From assembly GCF_000723405.1 (NCBI RefSeq), contig NZ_CCAE010000006.1, forward strand, positions 75,001 through 139,000: DNA of 64,000 nt, written 5' to 3'. The DNA comes from Hydrogenophaga intermedia. Its GTDB lineage: Bacteria; Pseudomonadota; Gammaproteobacteria; Burkholderiales; Burkholderiaceae_C. Under the pieces are notes generated by a model. It saw only the letters and a program-made list of their open reading frames with translations, made no database searches and was not told the DNA's origin. A program made the translations under genes and the position numbers. Below, one piece after another: positions 16,892 through 27,931 of this stretch (position 1 is its first letter; every line of letters begins with the position of its first letter).

Positions 16892-17322
16892 CCTCGCGCT
16901 GACGGCTGGCGTGGTCCGCGTTCTCCGGCCCACGCTCGCGCAGATGTCCCCGGGCACTCCACCGGGCCTGCGTCACCACCGTGGTTTGAGCGCCCCCTCT
17001 GTGGCAAGCGCGAATGGGGCCTGCGCCCGCGAACCCCACCATCCGTCGAGAGTGACGCCCGAGCGCGCCACCGGAAATCAGGCTCCCCTTAATTGGGGTC
17101 AGATTCCATTTAATCGCCGAGCCAGGGAAGTCCGGTCTTCTTGGGCCGGCCCATCCGCTACTGGGGTCGATGGTGTGGGTGTCCGGGCGCAGGCCCCATT
17201 CGCGCTTGCCACAGGAGGGGGCGCGCCAACCATGGTGGTGACGCCAACCCTGTTCTAGCGCCCGGGCGCCTCTGCGCGAGCGTGGGCCGGAGAACGGGCA
17301 CACGCACCAGCGGCCCTCGCGA
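16892..17322. repeat. Long palindromic dispersed repeat, copy B
   Basis: The second, ~431-bp copy, in the same orientation as copy A. Arms: 16919-16944 is the exact reverse complement of 17271-17296 (26 bp), and 17000-17029 of 17184-17213 (30 bp); most of the remaining sequence also pairs with gaps. The centre is TTAATTGGGGTC (17089-17100) followed by AGATTCCATTTAA, with a single unit rather than the tandem of copy A. It occupies most of the gap 16834-17419 between the peroxiredoxin-like gene and hemE. Short open frames crossing it are not gene-like. The rest of the gap contains C-rich sequence and the presumed hemE leader. Confidence 0.88.
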
Positions 17323-17379
17323 AGCAGAGGCGCGAAACGCCACGCCAACCCCCCCAACCCAGAGCGCACCACCCCCCAA

Positions 17380-17392
17380 GGGGATAATCCCC
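17380..17392 (+). promoter_or_regulatory. Small dyad with GATAAT in hemE leader
   Basis: GGGGA-TAA-TCCCC at 17380-17392 lies 27 bases before the hemE start and contains GATAAT (17383-17388), a fair -10 hexamer. No good -35 was found 16-18 bases upstream. It could equally be a small hairpin in the leader. Repeat copy B ends 57 bases upstream, so that element may sit in or next to the hemE promoter. Confidence 0.25.
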
Positions 17393-17419
17393 CGATACCC
17401 CCTGGCCCTCAGCGACCCC

Positions 17420-18523
17420 ATGCCTTTTGCTCCCCTGAAGAACGACAGCTTCCTGCGCGCCTGCCTGCGCCAGTCCACCGACCACACCCCCGTGTGGCTC
17501 ATGCGCCAGGCCGGCCGCTACCTTCCCGAATACCGCGCCACGCGCGCCAAAGCCGGCAGCTTCATGGGCCTGGCCACCAACGTCGACTACGCCACCGAGG
17601 TCACCCTCCAGCCCCTGGAGCGCTACCCGCTCGACGCCGCCATCCTCTTCTCCGACATCCTCACCATCCCCGACGCCATGGGCCTGGGCCTGTCCTTCGC
17701 GCTCGGCGAAGGCCCCAAGTTCGAGAAGACCGTGCGCACCGAGGCCGATGTCGACGCCCTCGCCGTGCCGGACATGGACAAGCTGCGCTATGTCTTCGAC
17801 GCGGTCACCTCCATCCGCCGCGCGCTGAACGGCCGCGTGCCCCTCATCGGCTTTTCCGGCAGCCCCTGGACCCTGGCCTGCTACATGGTCGAGGGCGGCG
17901 GCTCCGACGACTACCGCCTGGTCAAGTCGCTCATGTATTCGCGGCCCGACCTGATGCACCGCATCCTCGCCACCAACGCCGACGCGGTGGCCGCCTACCT
18001 GAACGCGCAGATCGAGGCCGGCGCGCAAGCGGTGATGATTTTTGACAGCTGGGGCGGCGTGCTGGCTGACGGCGCGTTCCAAACCTTCAGCCTCGCGTAC
18101 ACGAAACGTGTGCTCTCACAACTGAAGCGCGAGCACGAGGGTGTGACGATCCCGCGCATCGTCTTCACCAAGGGTGGCGGCCTGTGGCTGGAAGAGATGA
18201 AGGCGCTGGACTGCGAGGCGCTGGGCCTGGACTGGACCGTCTCGCTCGCCCGCGCACGAGCGCTCGTGGGCGAAGGCCCCAACGCCAAGGCCCTGCAAGG
18301 CAACATCGATCCCAACGTGCTGTTCGCGCCACCCGCGGCCATCGAGGCCGAGGTGATCAAGGTGCTGGAGAGCTTCGGCACGCCGCACACCGGCGCGGGC
18401 ACCGGCCCCACGCACATCTTCAACCTGGGCCACGGCATCAGCCAGCACACACCGCCCGAACACGTGACCGCCCTGGTAAATGCGGTCCACTCGCATTCGC
18501 GCCGTCTGCGCCAGGCCGCGTGA
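17420..18523 (+). CDS. hemE: Uroporphyrinogen decarboxylase
   Basis: A 367-residue cytosolic haem-pathway enzyme that decarboxylates uroporphyrinogen III to coproporphyrinogen III. Both family signatures are present: [14 protein letters not shown] (residues ~26-39) and [17 protein letters not shown] (~147-163). The essential Asp near residue 80 is in [16 protein letters not shown], and the late His in HIFNLGHGI is also there. ATG 17420 gives the canonical N-terminus ([17 protein letters not shown]). The gene stands alone, with priA 414 bases downstream. Confidence 0.97.
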   Translation: MPFAPLKNDSFLRACLRQSTDHTPVWLMRQAGRYLPEYRATRAKAGSFMGLATNVDYATEVTLQPLERYPLDAAILFSDILTIPDAMGLGLSFALGEGPKFEKTVRTEADVDALAVPDMDKLRYVFDAVTSIRRALNGRVPLIGFSGSPWTLACYMVEGGGSDDYRLVKSLMYSRPDLMHRILATNADAVAAYLNAQIEAGAQAVMIFDSWGGVLADGAFQTFSLAYTKRVLSQLKREHEGVTIPRIVFTKGGGLWLEEMKALDCEALGLDWTVSLARARALVGEGPNAKALQGNIDPNVLFAPPAAIEAEVIKVLESFGTPHTGAGTGPTHIFNLGHGISQHTPPEHVTALVNAVHSHSRRLRQAA

Positions 18524-18937
18524 TCACCGGGCGCCGCGCGCTCCGTTTTCAGGAGTGCGACCGCCGGCGATGCGCTGTCATCGCCCGGTCATCAAGGCTT
18601 GATGCGAACGCACTTAGCACAAAAACGGCCAGAAAAAGCACTTGACAGGGGTCAGTTATGCACAAAATTTGTGCTGCGGTGCGCCATCCCCGCATCGACC
18701 CATGCCGGGCCGGCACAACGCCAGGGTTGCTGGTTAACCCATTGATTTCATTGAATTTTGTGCACTGCCTTTTTTTGAGGCAGTTTAAGCAAAGTGTTGA
18801 TTTTCAAGGCCTGCGGCGCGACGGCAGCAGGCTATCAACAAAGTTATCCACAGAAGCGTTGGATATGTCTGGCAACTGTTTCACATCAAGCACTTAGCGA
18901 CGATTTCGCTGACAAACGTGAGGAACCAACCCTAAGC
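18524..18937. other. AT-richer hemE-priA spacer with dyads and a DnaA box
   Basis: 414 bases without a gene, visibly lower in GC than its surroundings. It holds TTGACA at 18642-18647 followed by AAAAT about 16 bases on (possible promoter); an odd dyad CACAAA-A-TTTGTG at 18661-18673; the pair TGCACAAAAT (18659-18668) and ATTTTGTGCA (18755-18764), which are reverse complements about 86 bases apart; the 9-mer GCACTTAGC twice (18610-18618 and 18890-18898); and a DnaA box. It probably carries the priA promoter and replication-linked regulation. No RNA gene was recognised. Confidence 0.6.
18844..18852 (+). promoter_or_regulatory. Perfect DnaA box TTATCCACA
   Basis: The sequence matches the consensus DnaA-binding 9-mer exactly. 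It lies 85 bases upstream of the priA start codon. Only one such box was seen, so this is not an origin; control of priA by DnaA is the simplest reading. Confidence 0.6.
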
Positions 18938-21001
18938 ATGTGTCACTGGCCCGCCGTGGTCGTCGCCACCCCCGCACACAGCGGGATGGGCGACACCCTC
19001 AGCTACCGCAGCGAGCGCGCCCTGGCGCCCGGCACGCTGGTGCGCGTGCCCCTGGGCGCGCGCGAGGTGCTGGGCATCGTGTGGCGCAACGACGCCGCGC
19101 CGCCTGAGGACCTGGCCGAGGGGCAGGCGCGCGACGTGGCCCAGGTGCTGGACGCCCTGCCCCCGCTGGACGAGGCCTGGCGCGAGCTGGTGGGCTTCGC
19201 CGCCCGCTACTACCAGCGTGCCCTGGGCGAGGTGGCCCTGGCGGCCCTGCCCCCGCCCCTGCGGGACCTGGACCCGACGCAGCTGGCCCGCCGGCTCAAG
19301 CGCCCCGCGCGCGCCGAGCCGGCCGCCGTGGCGCCCGACAGCGCCCGCGCCCTCACGCCCGAGCAGGCCGCCGCGCTGGAGGCCCTGGCCGCCGCCGACA
19401 CCGCGCCGGCCTTGCTGTTCGGCGCCACCGGCAGCGGGAAGACGGAGGTCTACCTGCAGGCCACCGAACGCACCCTGGCCGCCGACCCCGCCGCCCAGGC
19501 ACTCATCCTGGTGCCCGAGATCAACCTCACGCCCCAGCTCGAAGAACGCTTTCGCGCCCGCTTCGGCCACGACACCGTGGTCTGCCTGCACAGCGGCATG
19601 ACGCCCGCGCAGCGCCTGGCCGCCTGGATCGCCGCGCACACCGGGCGCGCGCGCATCGTGCTGGGCACGCGGCTGGCGGTGTTCGCCAGCCTGCCCGGCC
19701 TGCGGCTGGTGGTCGTCGACGAAGAGCACGACCCCAGCTACAAGAGCCAGGACGGCGCGCGCTACTCGGCGCGCGACCTGGCCATCTACCGCGGCAAGCT
19801 GCAGGGCGCGCGCGTGCTGCTGGGCTCGGCCACGCCCTCGCTGGAGAGCTGGCACGCCAGCGAGCAAGGCCGCTACCGCCGCCTGGCCATGGCCGCGCGC
19901 ATCGGCGGCGGCGCGCTGCCGCGCCTGCGCCTGGTGGACATGAACCACCAGCCCAAGGGCGCCCTGCTGGCGCCACCGCTGCTGGCCGCCATGGGCGAGC
20001 GCATCGCGCGCGGCGAGCAGTGCCTGGTGCTGATCAACCGGCGCGGCTACGCGCCCGTGCTGGCCTGTCACGCCTGCGGCTGGAAGAGCGGCTGCCCGCA
20101 CTGCAGCGCCTACCGCGTCTTCCACAAGCTCGACCGCACGCTGCGCTGCCACCACTGCGGCTTCACCCAGCGCGTGCCGCGCGCCTGCCCCGACTGCGGC
20201 AACCTCGACATCGAGCCCGTGGGCCGCGGCACCGAGCAGGTGGAAGAGCAGCTCGCCGGCCTGCTGGCGGACGTCCACCGCCCCGACGGCGGCCCCGTGC
20301 GCGTGGCCCGCATGGACGCCGACACCACCAAGACCAAGGGCAGCCTGGAGGCGCAACTGGCCGCCCTGCACGCGGGGGAGGTGGACGTGCTGGTGGGCAC
20401 GCAGATGATCGCCAAGGGGCACGACTTCCGCCGCATCACTCTGGTGGCCGCCGTGCAGCCCGACGCCGCCCTGTTCGCCGCCGACCACCGCGCGCCCGAG
20501 CGCCTGTTCGCGCTGCTGATGCAGGCCGGCGGGCGCGCGGGGCGCGACGCCGCGCACAGCGGCGCGGCCGAGCTGTGGGTGCAGACCTGGGTGCCCGAGC
20601 ACCCGCTCTTCACGCACCTGCGCGCGCACGACTTCGCCGGCTTCGCGGCCACCGAGCTGGCCGAGCGCGAGGCCGCGGGCATGCCGCCCTTCGGCCACCA
20701 GGCCTTGCTGCGCGCCGACGCGCGCACGCAGGAGGCGGCGCAGGGCTTCCTGAACGCGGCGGCCGCCGCTGCGAAAGACCTGCCGCACCGCGAGGCCGTG
20801 ACCCTGTTCCCCGCCGTGCCGCTCACCATCCAGCGCGTGGCCAACGTGGAGCGCGCGCAACTGCTGGTGGAAAGCCCTTCGCGCGCGGCGCTGCGGCGCT
20901 TCCTGGCCGCCTGGCAGGCGGTGCTGCTGCAATGCCGCGCCCTGCCCGAGGCGCGCGGCCTCATCCGCTTCGCGGTGGACGTGGACCCGCTGAGCCTGTG
21001 A
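18938..21001 (+). CDS. priA: Primosomal replication-restart helicase PriA
   Basis: A 687-residue 3'-5' helicase that reloads the replisome at stalled forks. The N-terminal 3'BD (WPAVVVATPAHSGMGDTLSY) is followed by Walker A in GATGSGKTEVYL (residues ~170), DEEH in VVDEEHDPSYKSQDGARYSARDLA, and the zinc cluster with the cysteine pairs CHACGW.., CPHC.., CHHCG.. and CPDCG (~370-425). The C-terminal helicase motifs GTQMIAKGHDF and QAGGRAGR are present. ATG 18938 is chosen: it gives the normal PriA N-terminus and has GAGGAA upstream, whereas the frame start at 18794 reads through promoter-like sequence. Confidence 0.95.
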   Translation: MCHWPAVVVATPAHSGMGDTLSYRSERALAPGTLVRVPLGAREVLGIVWRNDAAPPEDLAEGQARDVAQVLDALPPLDEAWRELVGFAARYYQRALGEVALAALPPPLRDLDPTQLARRLKRPARAEPAAVAPDSARALTPEQAAALEALAAADTAPALLFGATGSGKTEVYLQATERTLAADPAAQALILVPEINLTPQLEERFRARFGHDTVVCLHSGMTPAQRLAAWIAAHTGRARIVLGTRLAVFASLPGLRLVVVDEEHDPSYKSQDGARYSARDLAIYRGKLQGARVLLGSATPSLESWHASEQGRYRRLAMAARIGGGALPRLRLVDMNHQPKGALLAPPLLAAMGERIARGEQCLVLINRRGYAPVLACHACGWKSGCPHCSAYRVFHKLDRTLRCHHCGFTQRVPRACPDCGNLDIEPVGRGTEQVEEQLAGLLADVHRPDGGPVRVARMDADTTKTKGSLEAQLAALHAGEVDVLVGTQMIAKGHDFRRITLVAAVQPDAALFAADHRAPERLFALLMQAGGRAGRDAAHSGAAELWVQTWVPEHPLFTHLRAHDFAGFAATELAEREAAGMPPFGHQALLRADARTQEAAQGFLNAAAAAAKDLPHREAVTLFPAVPLTIQRVANVERAQLLVESPSRAALRRFLAAWQAVLLQCRALPEARGLIRFAVDVDPLSL

Positions 21002-21027
21002 ACCCGTCGTGAACCGTCAGCGGCGCT

Positions 21028-21438
21028 TCATTGGGCAGCAGCCGCATTCAACGGCAGCACCTCGCACAGCGCCTCCACCGTCAACACCACGTCGCGGATC
21101 TTGAACGGTTGCAGCAACAGGCGCCGGATACCCAGGGCCTTGAGCTGCTGAACGATGGCGGCGTTGGCGCTGGTGGCCATCACCGCCATCTGCATCCGCG
21201 GGTGGCTCTCGCGCAAGCGCGCCAGCAGGGCCAGCGCGGCCTCTCCCTCGGCCAGCGACGCCAGCACCGCGTCCATGCGCTGCGCCTGCAGCATCTGCTG
21301 GCCGATGGCCAGTGTGGCGGCCTGGTGCACCTGCGCCAGGTCCATGCCGCGGCACACGCTGGTCACCGAGCTGCGCACCATGCGGTCGGGTTCGATCAGC
21401 AGCAGTTGCGGCAAGGCGCCATGAACGGAACTCGTCAT
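21028..21438 (-). CDS. Degenerate receiver (pseudo-receiver) protein
   Basis: A 136-residue stand-alone protein with the periodicity of a CheY-like receiver: QLLLIEPDRMVRSSV at strand 1, MDAVLASLAEG at strand 3, and RRLLLQPFKIRDVV at the end. The key residues are missing: the phospho-accepting Asp position is S61, and the conserved Lys before PF is Q110. It therefore probably cannot be phosphorylated normally and may bind a partner constitutively. Its ATG overlaps the stop of the GAF gene (ATGA at 21435-21438), so the two are translationally coupled. Confidence 0.72.
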   Translation of the reverse strand: MTSSVHGALPQLLLIEPDRMVRSSVTSVCRGMDLAQVHQAATLAIGQQMLQAQRMDAVLASLAEGEAALALLARLRESHPRMQMAVMATSANAAIVQQLKALGIRRLLLQPFKIRDVVLTVEALCEVLPLNAAAAQ

Positions 21439-21935
21439 GACGTGGCCTCTTCGCGGCGCACCAGCTCGTCGACCACCAGGTCGCGCAGTGAGCACAGGAT
21501 GTTCAGCCCCAGGCGATCGATCTGGCGCGGCCGCCGGTCCATGATGCACAAGGTGCCCACGGCGGGCCCCCAGGGCATGCGCAGCACCGCGCCCGCATAG
21601 AAGCGCACCCACGGCGGGCCCACCACCATCGGGTTGTCGAGGAAGCGCTCGTCCCTGAGCGCGTCCGGCACGACCAGGGTCTGGCGCTCCAGGATGGCGT
21701 GGCCGCAAAAGGACACATCGCGCGGCGTTTCGATGCTGTCCAGGCCGAACTGCGACTTGAACCACTGGCGGCCCCGGTCCACGAAGGAGACCGTGGCGAT
21801 CGGCACGTCGAACTCGTTCATCGCGAAGCGCGTGATGCGGTCGAAGCGTTCCTCGGCCGGGGTGTCGAGCAGCAGCAGGTCGCGCAGGGCCTGCAGCCGG
21901 ATTTCCTCGTCGCTGGGGATGGGGGCGGTGATCAT
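21435..21935 (-). CDS. GAF-domain sensor protein
   Basis: A 166-residue protein that is almost entirely one GAF domain. ERFDRITRFAMNEFDVPIATVSFVD opens it, with SFCGHAIL in the middle and the terminal strand GTLCIMDRRPR; a short C-terminal helix follows. This form is common as a small-ligand or redox sensor in kinases and cyclases, but no output domain is attached here. ATG 21935 is preferred over a TTG two codons upstream. Coupling to the pseudo-receiver suggests a two-protein sensor module whose partner kinase or cyclase lies elsewhere. Confidence 0.82.
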   Translation of the reverse strand: MITAPIPSDEEIRLQALRDLLLLDTPAEERFDRITRFAMNEFDVPIATVSFVDRGRQWFKSQFGLDSIETPRDVSFCGHAILERQTLVVPDALRDERFLDNPMVVGPPWVRFYAGAVLRMPWGPAVGTLCIMDRRPRQIDRLGLNILCSLRDLVVDELVRREEATS

Positions 21936-22022
21936 GGTCAATCCCGGGCACGGACGCCGTGCCCATGTCCGGGATATCGGCCGCCCCTGGCCGGGGCTTG
22001 AGCCCCCGGCCAGTGCGCGCGA

Positions 22023-24296
<2,274 letters not shown>

Positions 24297-24298
24297 TC

Positions 24299-24321
24299 AT
24301 CGATAGATCATAACTATCGAT
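24299..24321. promoter_or_regulatory. OxyR-type binding dyad upstream of katG
   Basis: ATCGATAG (24299-24306) and CTATCGAT (24314-24321) are perfect reverse complements around a 7-base centre, ATCATAA. The core ATAG-N7-CTAT, with T and A at centre positions 2 and 6, fits the published OxyR half-site ATAGnTnnnAnCTAT. The neighbouring helical turns match weakly, so only one strong half-site is visible. It lies 117-139 bases upstream of the katG start. Confidence 0.68.
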
Positions 24322-24354
24322 TGGTGGTGATGCTTCGTCGATGGAAGCAGGGCC

Positions 24355-25326
24355 TCAGGTCAGCAGCGTGACGGCGCCGGAGAAGGTAAGGAAGGCCACT
24401 GCGGTGGTGACCAGGATGATGCGGGCGATGCGCCCGTTGTCGGCGCCGAAGCGCTCGGCCAGCAGGGAGACGTTGCTGGCGCTGGGCAAGGCGGCCGTGA
24501 GCACCATCACCGTGAGCGCGGCGCTGGACAAGCCCAGACCCAGGCGCATGGCCAGCAGCCCTGCGCCCAGCACCAGCAGCGGGTGCACCACCAGCTTCAA
24601 CGCGGCCACCGGCAGGTAGTCGCCCAGGGGCATGGGGTGATTGGCCGTCATCTGCGCACGCGCCAACACGGCGCCGATGGTGAACAGTGCCACCGGCGAT
24701 GCCGCGTCGGCCAGCAGCCAGACCGTTTTCTCCACCGGGCCCGGCAACTGGAAGGCCCAGGCCGAGGCGACGCCGCCCAGGCCGATGGCCCAGGGCATGG
24801 GGTTGGTGAGCACGCCGCGCAAGGCCTTGCGCGCGGCCGGCCACACGGCCGATCGGCCACTGCCCCCCGCGCCATCGAGGCGCGAGAGCGCGATGCACAG
24901 CGAACTGGTCACCAGCATGTCCACCACCATGGTGAGGATCACCGTGCCGGCGGCGCTGTCGCCCAACAAGGCGACGATGAGGGGCACGCCCATGAAGCCC
25001 GAGTTGGGAAAGGCCGCCACCAGCGCGCCGAAGGCGGCGTCGTTCCAGCGGATGCGGGCGTTGAGCGTGATGGCGATGGTGACGCCCACCACCAGCAGTC
25101 CGCACAACAGGTACAGGCCGGCGACCTTGGCGTCCAGCAGCTGCGCGATCGGCGTGGTGGAGCCGAAGCGGTAGAGCATGCAGGGCAAAGCGAAGAACAG
25201 CACGAAGCCGTTGAGCCCGGGAATGGCCTCCAGCGGCAGCAGTCGCCGCCGCGCGGCCAGGTAGCCGGCGAGCACGAGCGCGAAGAAGGGGAAGGTGATG
25301 AGCAGGACCTGCAGCACGGGCGGCAT
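24355..25326 (-). CDS. AEC-family permease
   Basis: A 323-residue auxin-efflux-carrier-family membrane protein with about ten hydrophobic segments in two halves. It begins PPVLQVLLITFPFFALVLAGYLAARR, and FPNSGFMGVPLI is the conserved Asn/Gly loop of the first half. Bacterial members move malonate, malate or other small organic acids; the substrate here is unknown. ATG 25326 is taken instead of a GTG six codons upstream. It lies upstream of katG on the same strand (172 bases apart), but the OxyR site between them argues for separate control of katG. Confidence 0.9.
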   Translation of the reverse strand: MPPVLQVLLITFPFFALVLAGYLAARRRLLPLEAIPGLNGFVLFFALPCMLYRFGSTTPIAQLLDAKVAGLYLLCGLLVVGVTIAITLNARIRWNDAAFGALVAAFPNSGFMGVPLIVALLGDSAAGTVILTMVVDMLVTSSLCIALSRLDGAGGSGRSAVWPAARKALRGVLTNPMPWAIGLGGVASAWAFQLPGPVEKTVWLLADAASPVALFTIGAVLARAQMTANHPMPLGDYLPVAALKLVVHPLLVLGAGLLAMRLGLGLSSAALTVMVLTAALPSASNVSLLAERFGADNGRIARIILVTTAVAFLTFSGAVTLLT

Positions 25327-25385
25327 TGTGTCAGGCCTCGACACCCCCGGCCGCTATGATCCTTCGCTTTGCCTCGCCGCCTTCC

Positions 25386-27446
25386 ATGTCCGCCGGTCTG
25401 AACCTCGCCCAGCTTGAAGCCGTGAACCACCTGGGCGGCCCCTGTCTGGTGCTGGCGGGCGCCGGGTCGGGCAAAACGCGCGTGATCACGCACAAGATCG
25501 CGCGGCTGATCCAGGCCGGGCTGGAGGCCAACCGCATCGCGGCCATCACCTTCACCAACAAGGCCGCCGCCGAAATGCGCGAGCGCGCCGGCCACCTGGT
25601 GGGGCGCGACGCGAAGAAGGTGCTGATTTGCACCTTCCACGCGCTGGGCGTGCGCCTGCTGCGCGAGGACGGCGAGGTGCTGGGCCTGAAGAAGCAGTTC
25701 AGCATCCTCGACACCGACGACATCACCAGCCTGCTCAAGGACTGCGGCACCACCACCGACGCCGCCACCGCGCGCCAGTGGCAGTGGACCATCAGCGCCT
25801 GGAAAAGCGCCGGCCTCAACAGCGCCGCCGCGCTGGCGCAGGCGCGCGACGAGAACGAGCGCAGCACCGCGCTGATCATGCAGCGCTACGAGGAGCGTCT
25901 GGTGGCCTACCAGGCGGTGGACTTCGACGACCTCATCGCCTTGCCGCTGAAGCTGCTGCGCGAGCACGCCGAGGTGCGCGAGAAGTGGCAGAAGAAGATG
26001 GGCCACGTGCTGGTGGACGAGTACCAGGACACCAACGCCACGCAGTACGAGCTGCTCAAGCTGCTGGTGGGCGAGCGCGCGCGCTTCACCGCCGTGGGCG
26101 ACGACGACCAGTCCATCTACGGCTGGCGCGGCGCCACGCTGGACAACCTCAAGCGCCTGCCGCAGGACTTTCCCGAGCTCAAGGTCATCAAGCTGGAGCA
26201 GAACTACCGCTCCACCAGCGCCATCCTGCGCGCGGCCAACCACGTCATCGGGCCCAACCCCAAGCTGTTCCAGAAGACGCTGTGGAGCGAGCTGGGCGAG
26301 GGCGAGCCGGTGCGTGTGGTGGACTGCGACAACGAGGAGCACGAGGCCGAGCGCGCGGTGGCGCGCATCCTGAGCCTGCGCGCCAATTCGCAGCACAAGG
26401 AGTGGCGCGACTTCGCCATCCTCTACCGTGCCAACCACCAGGCGCGCGTGTTCGAGCAGTCGCTGCGCCGCGCGCAGGTGCCCTACAAGGTGTCGGGTGG
26501 CCAGAGCTTCTTCGACAAGGCCGAGATCCGCGACCTGTGCGCCTGGCTGCGCCTGCTCACCAACAACGACGACGACCCGGCCTTCCTGCGCGCGGCCACC
26601 ACGCCCAAGCGCGGCATCGGCCACACCACGCTGGGGCAGTTGGGCGGCTTCGCCACGCAGTACAAGCTGAGCCTGTTCGCCGCGCTGTTCTCGCACTCGC
26701 TGCCCAGCGCGGTGTCGGGCCGCGCCATCAGCGCGTTGCACGAGTTCGGCCGCCAGGTGAACGACCTGGAGTACCGCGCGCGCCACACCGTGGGGCACGA
26801 GGCCGCGCGCACCTTCCTCACCGAATGGCTCAAGGACATTGGCTACGAGCAGCACCTGTACGACAACGAAGACAACGAGAAGGTGGCCGCGGCGCGCTGG
26901 ACCAACGTGATGGAGTTCTGCGACTGGGTGGCGGGGCGCTGCGGCGGGCAGATCGACGACGCGGCGGGCGCCACCACCGAGACCGAGCGCAAGACGCTGC
27001 TGGAGGTGGTGCAGACGATCGCACTGATCTCCACGCTGTCCGAGCGCGAGCAGGACCAGAACGTGGTCACCCTGTCCACGCTGCACGCGTCCAAGGGCCT
27101 GGAGTGGCCGCACGTGACGCTGGCCGGCGTGAACGAGGGCCTGCTGCCCTTCAAGGTGGACGACGACACGCTGAGCGGCGAGGTGCAGCAGCAGCGCATC
27201 CAGGAGGAGCGCCGGCTGATGTATGTGGGCATCACGCGCGCGCAGCGCACGCTGGCGGTGAGCTGGCTCAAGCGCCGCAAGAAGGGCCGCGAGAGCGTGC
27301 CTGGCGCGGCGAGCCGCTTCATCGCCGAAATGGCACTGGACAAGGAAACCGTGAAGGAAGACCCGCGCGAGAAACTGCGGGCCCTGCGCGCGGAGTTTGC
27401 CAAGCGCGCGCAGGACGGCACGGCCGAGCAGAAGGCGCAGGCCTGA
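25386..27446 (+). CDS. rep: ATP-dependent DNA helicase Rep
   Basis: A 686-residue superfamily 1A helicase that clears proteins ahead of forks and supports restart. Walker A is AGAGSGKTRV (residues ~22-31). TFTNKAAAEMRER, DEYQDTN, GDDDQSIYGWRGA, LEQNYRS and the C-terminal LSTLHASKGLEW and YVGITRAQ motifs are all present. Residue-by-residue resemblance in the middle region (RANHQARVFEQ.. and KVSGGQSFFDKAEIRDL) favours Rep over UvrD. ATG 25386 gives the normal short N-terminus. The next gene starts inside its stop (TGATG). Confidence 0.92.
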   Translation: MSAGLNLAQLEAVNHLGGPCLVLAGAGSGKTRVITHKIARLIQAGLEANRIAAITFTNKAAAEMRERAGHLVGRDAKKVLICTFHALGVRLLREDGEVLGLKKQFSILDTDDITSLLKDCGTTTDAATARQWQWTISAWKSAGLNSAAALAQARDENERSTALIMQRYEERLVAYQAVDFDDLIALPLKLLREHAEVREKWQKKMGHVLVDEYQDTNATQYELLKLLVGERARFTAVGDDDQSIYGWRGATLDNLKRLPQDFPELKVIKLEQNYRSTSAILRAANHVIGPNPKLFQKTLWSELGEGEPVRVVDCDNEEHEAERAVARILSLRANSQHKEWRDFAILYRANHQARVFEQSLRRAQVPYKVSGGQSFFDKAEIRDLCAWLRLLTNNDDDPAFLRAATTPKRGIGHTTLGQLGGFATQYKLSLFAALFSHSLPSAVSGRAISALHEFGRQVNDLEYRARHTVGHEAARTFLTEWLKDIGYEQHLYDNEDNEKVAAARWTNVMEFCDWVAGRCGGQIDDAAGATTETERKTLLEVVQTIALISTLSEREQDQNVVTLSTLHASKGLEWPHVTLAGVNEGLLPFKVDDDTLSGEVQQQRIQEERRLMYVGITRAQRTLAVSWLKRRKKGRESVPGAASRFIAEMALDKETVKEDPREKLRALRAEFAKRAQDGTAEQKAQA

Positions 27447-27910
27447 TGCGGCGCGCCCTGCTGTCCGTCGCCCTGGCCGCGCTGCCCGCTTGGGCCGCCG
27501 CCCAGGCCACCGGCACCTGCACCGTGCCCGATCACGTGCCGCCCGCGCGCCTGAGCGGCGAATGGAACGCCACGTTCTGGAACGAAGGCGGGTCCGCCGA
27601 ACGCCCGCTCGACACGGGCGTGCTGCGCCTGGAGCGCCACCCCGAGTACGGCGGCAGCGTGCGCGGCGACCTGTTGCGCGGCACCGGTGGCCAGATGCGG
27701 CGCTCCATCGTCTCGGGCGACGTCACCGACGGTGAGTTCCACTTCGACGAATCCGACGACGGCGTCGACATGGCGGCGGTGTGGAACGGCGTGGCCGAGG
27801 ACTGCGGCGGGCGCCTCGCCATCACGGGCACGCGCCGGCCCGCCACGGGTGCGGACTCGCCCGACCCCGTGCTGCGGTTCCGGCTGACGAAGCCCACGGG
27901 CTGGCGCTGA
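27446..27910 (+). CDS. Small secreted protein of unknown function
   Basis: 154 residues. A clear signal peptide (RRALLSVALAALPAWAAAQ, cut after AQA or nearby) precedes a ~135-residue soluble domain with two Cys (in GTCTVPD and EDCGGRL), which could form one disulphide. The middle is rich in Gly and acidic residues and looks like a beta-sandwich (SGEWNATFWNEGG, GGSVRGDLLRGTGG). I do not recognise the family. The start codon shares one base with the rep stop, so it is probably translated from the rep transcript, although the two functions have no obvious link. Confidence 0.7.
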   Translation: MRRALLSVALAALPAWAAAQATGTCTVPDHVPPARLSGEWNATFWNEGGSAERPLDTGVLRLERHPEYGGSVRGDLLRGTGGQMRRSIVSGDVTDGEFHFDESDDGVDMAAVWNGVAEDCGGRLAITGTRRPATGADSPDPVLRFRLTKPTGWR

Positions 27911-27913
27911 AGC

Positions 27914-27928
27914 GCCGCCCGCGGCGGC
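27914..27928. terminator. GC stem-loop between convergent genes
   Basis: GCCGCC-CGC-GGCGGC, a six-base stem with a three-base loop, lies directly after the small secreted protein and just before the gdhA stop on the other strand. There is no T-run on either side, so strong intrinsic termination is doubtful. Confidence 0.3.
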
Positions 27929-27931
27929 ACC

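Noticed and set aside
18844..18852. Replication origin at the DnaA box
   Set aside because: Only one consensus box, and no dnaA, dnaN or gidA genes nearby; a local priA control site is simpler.
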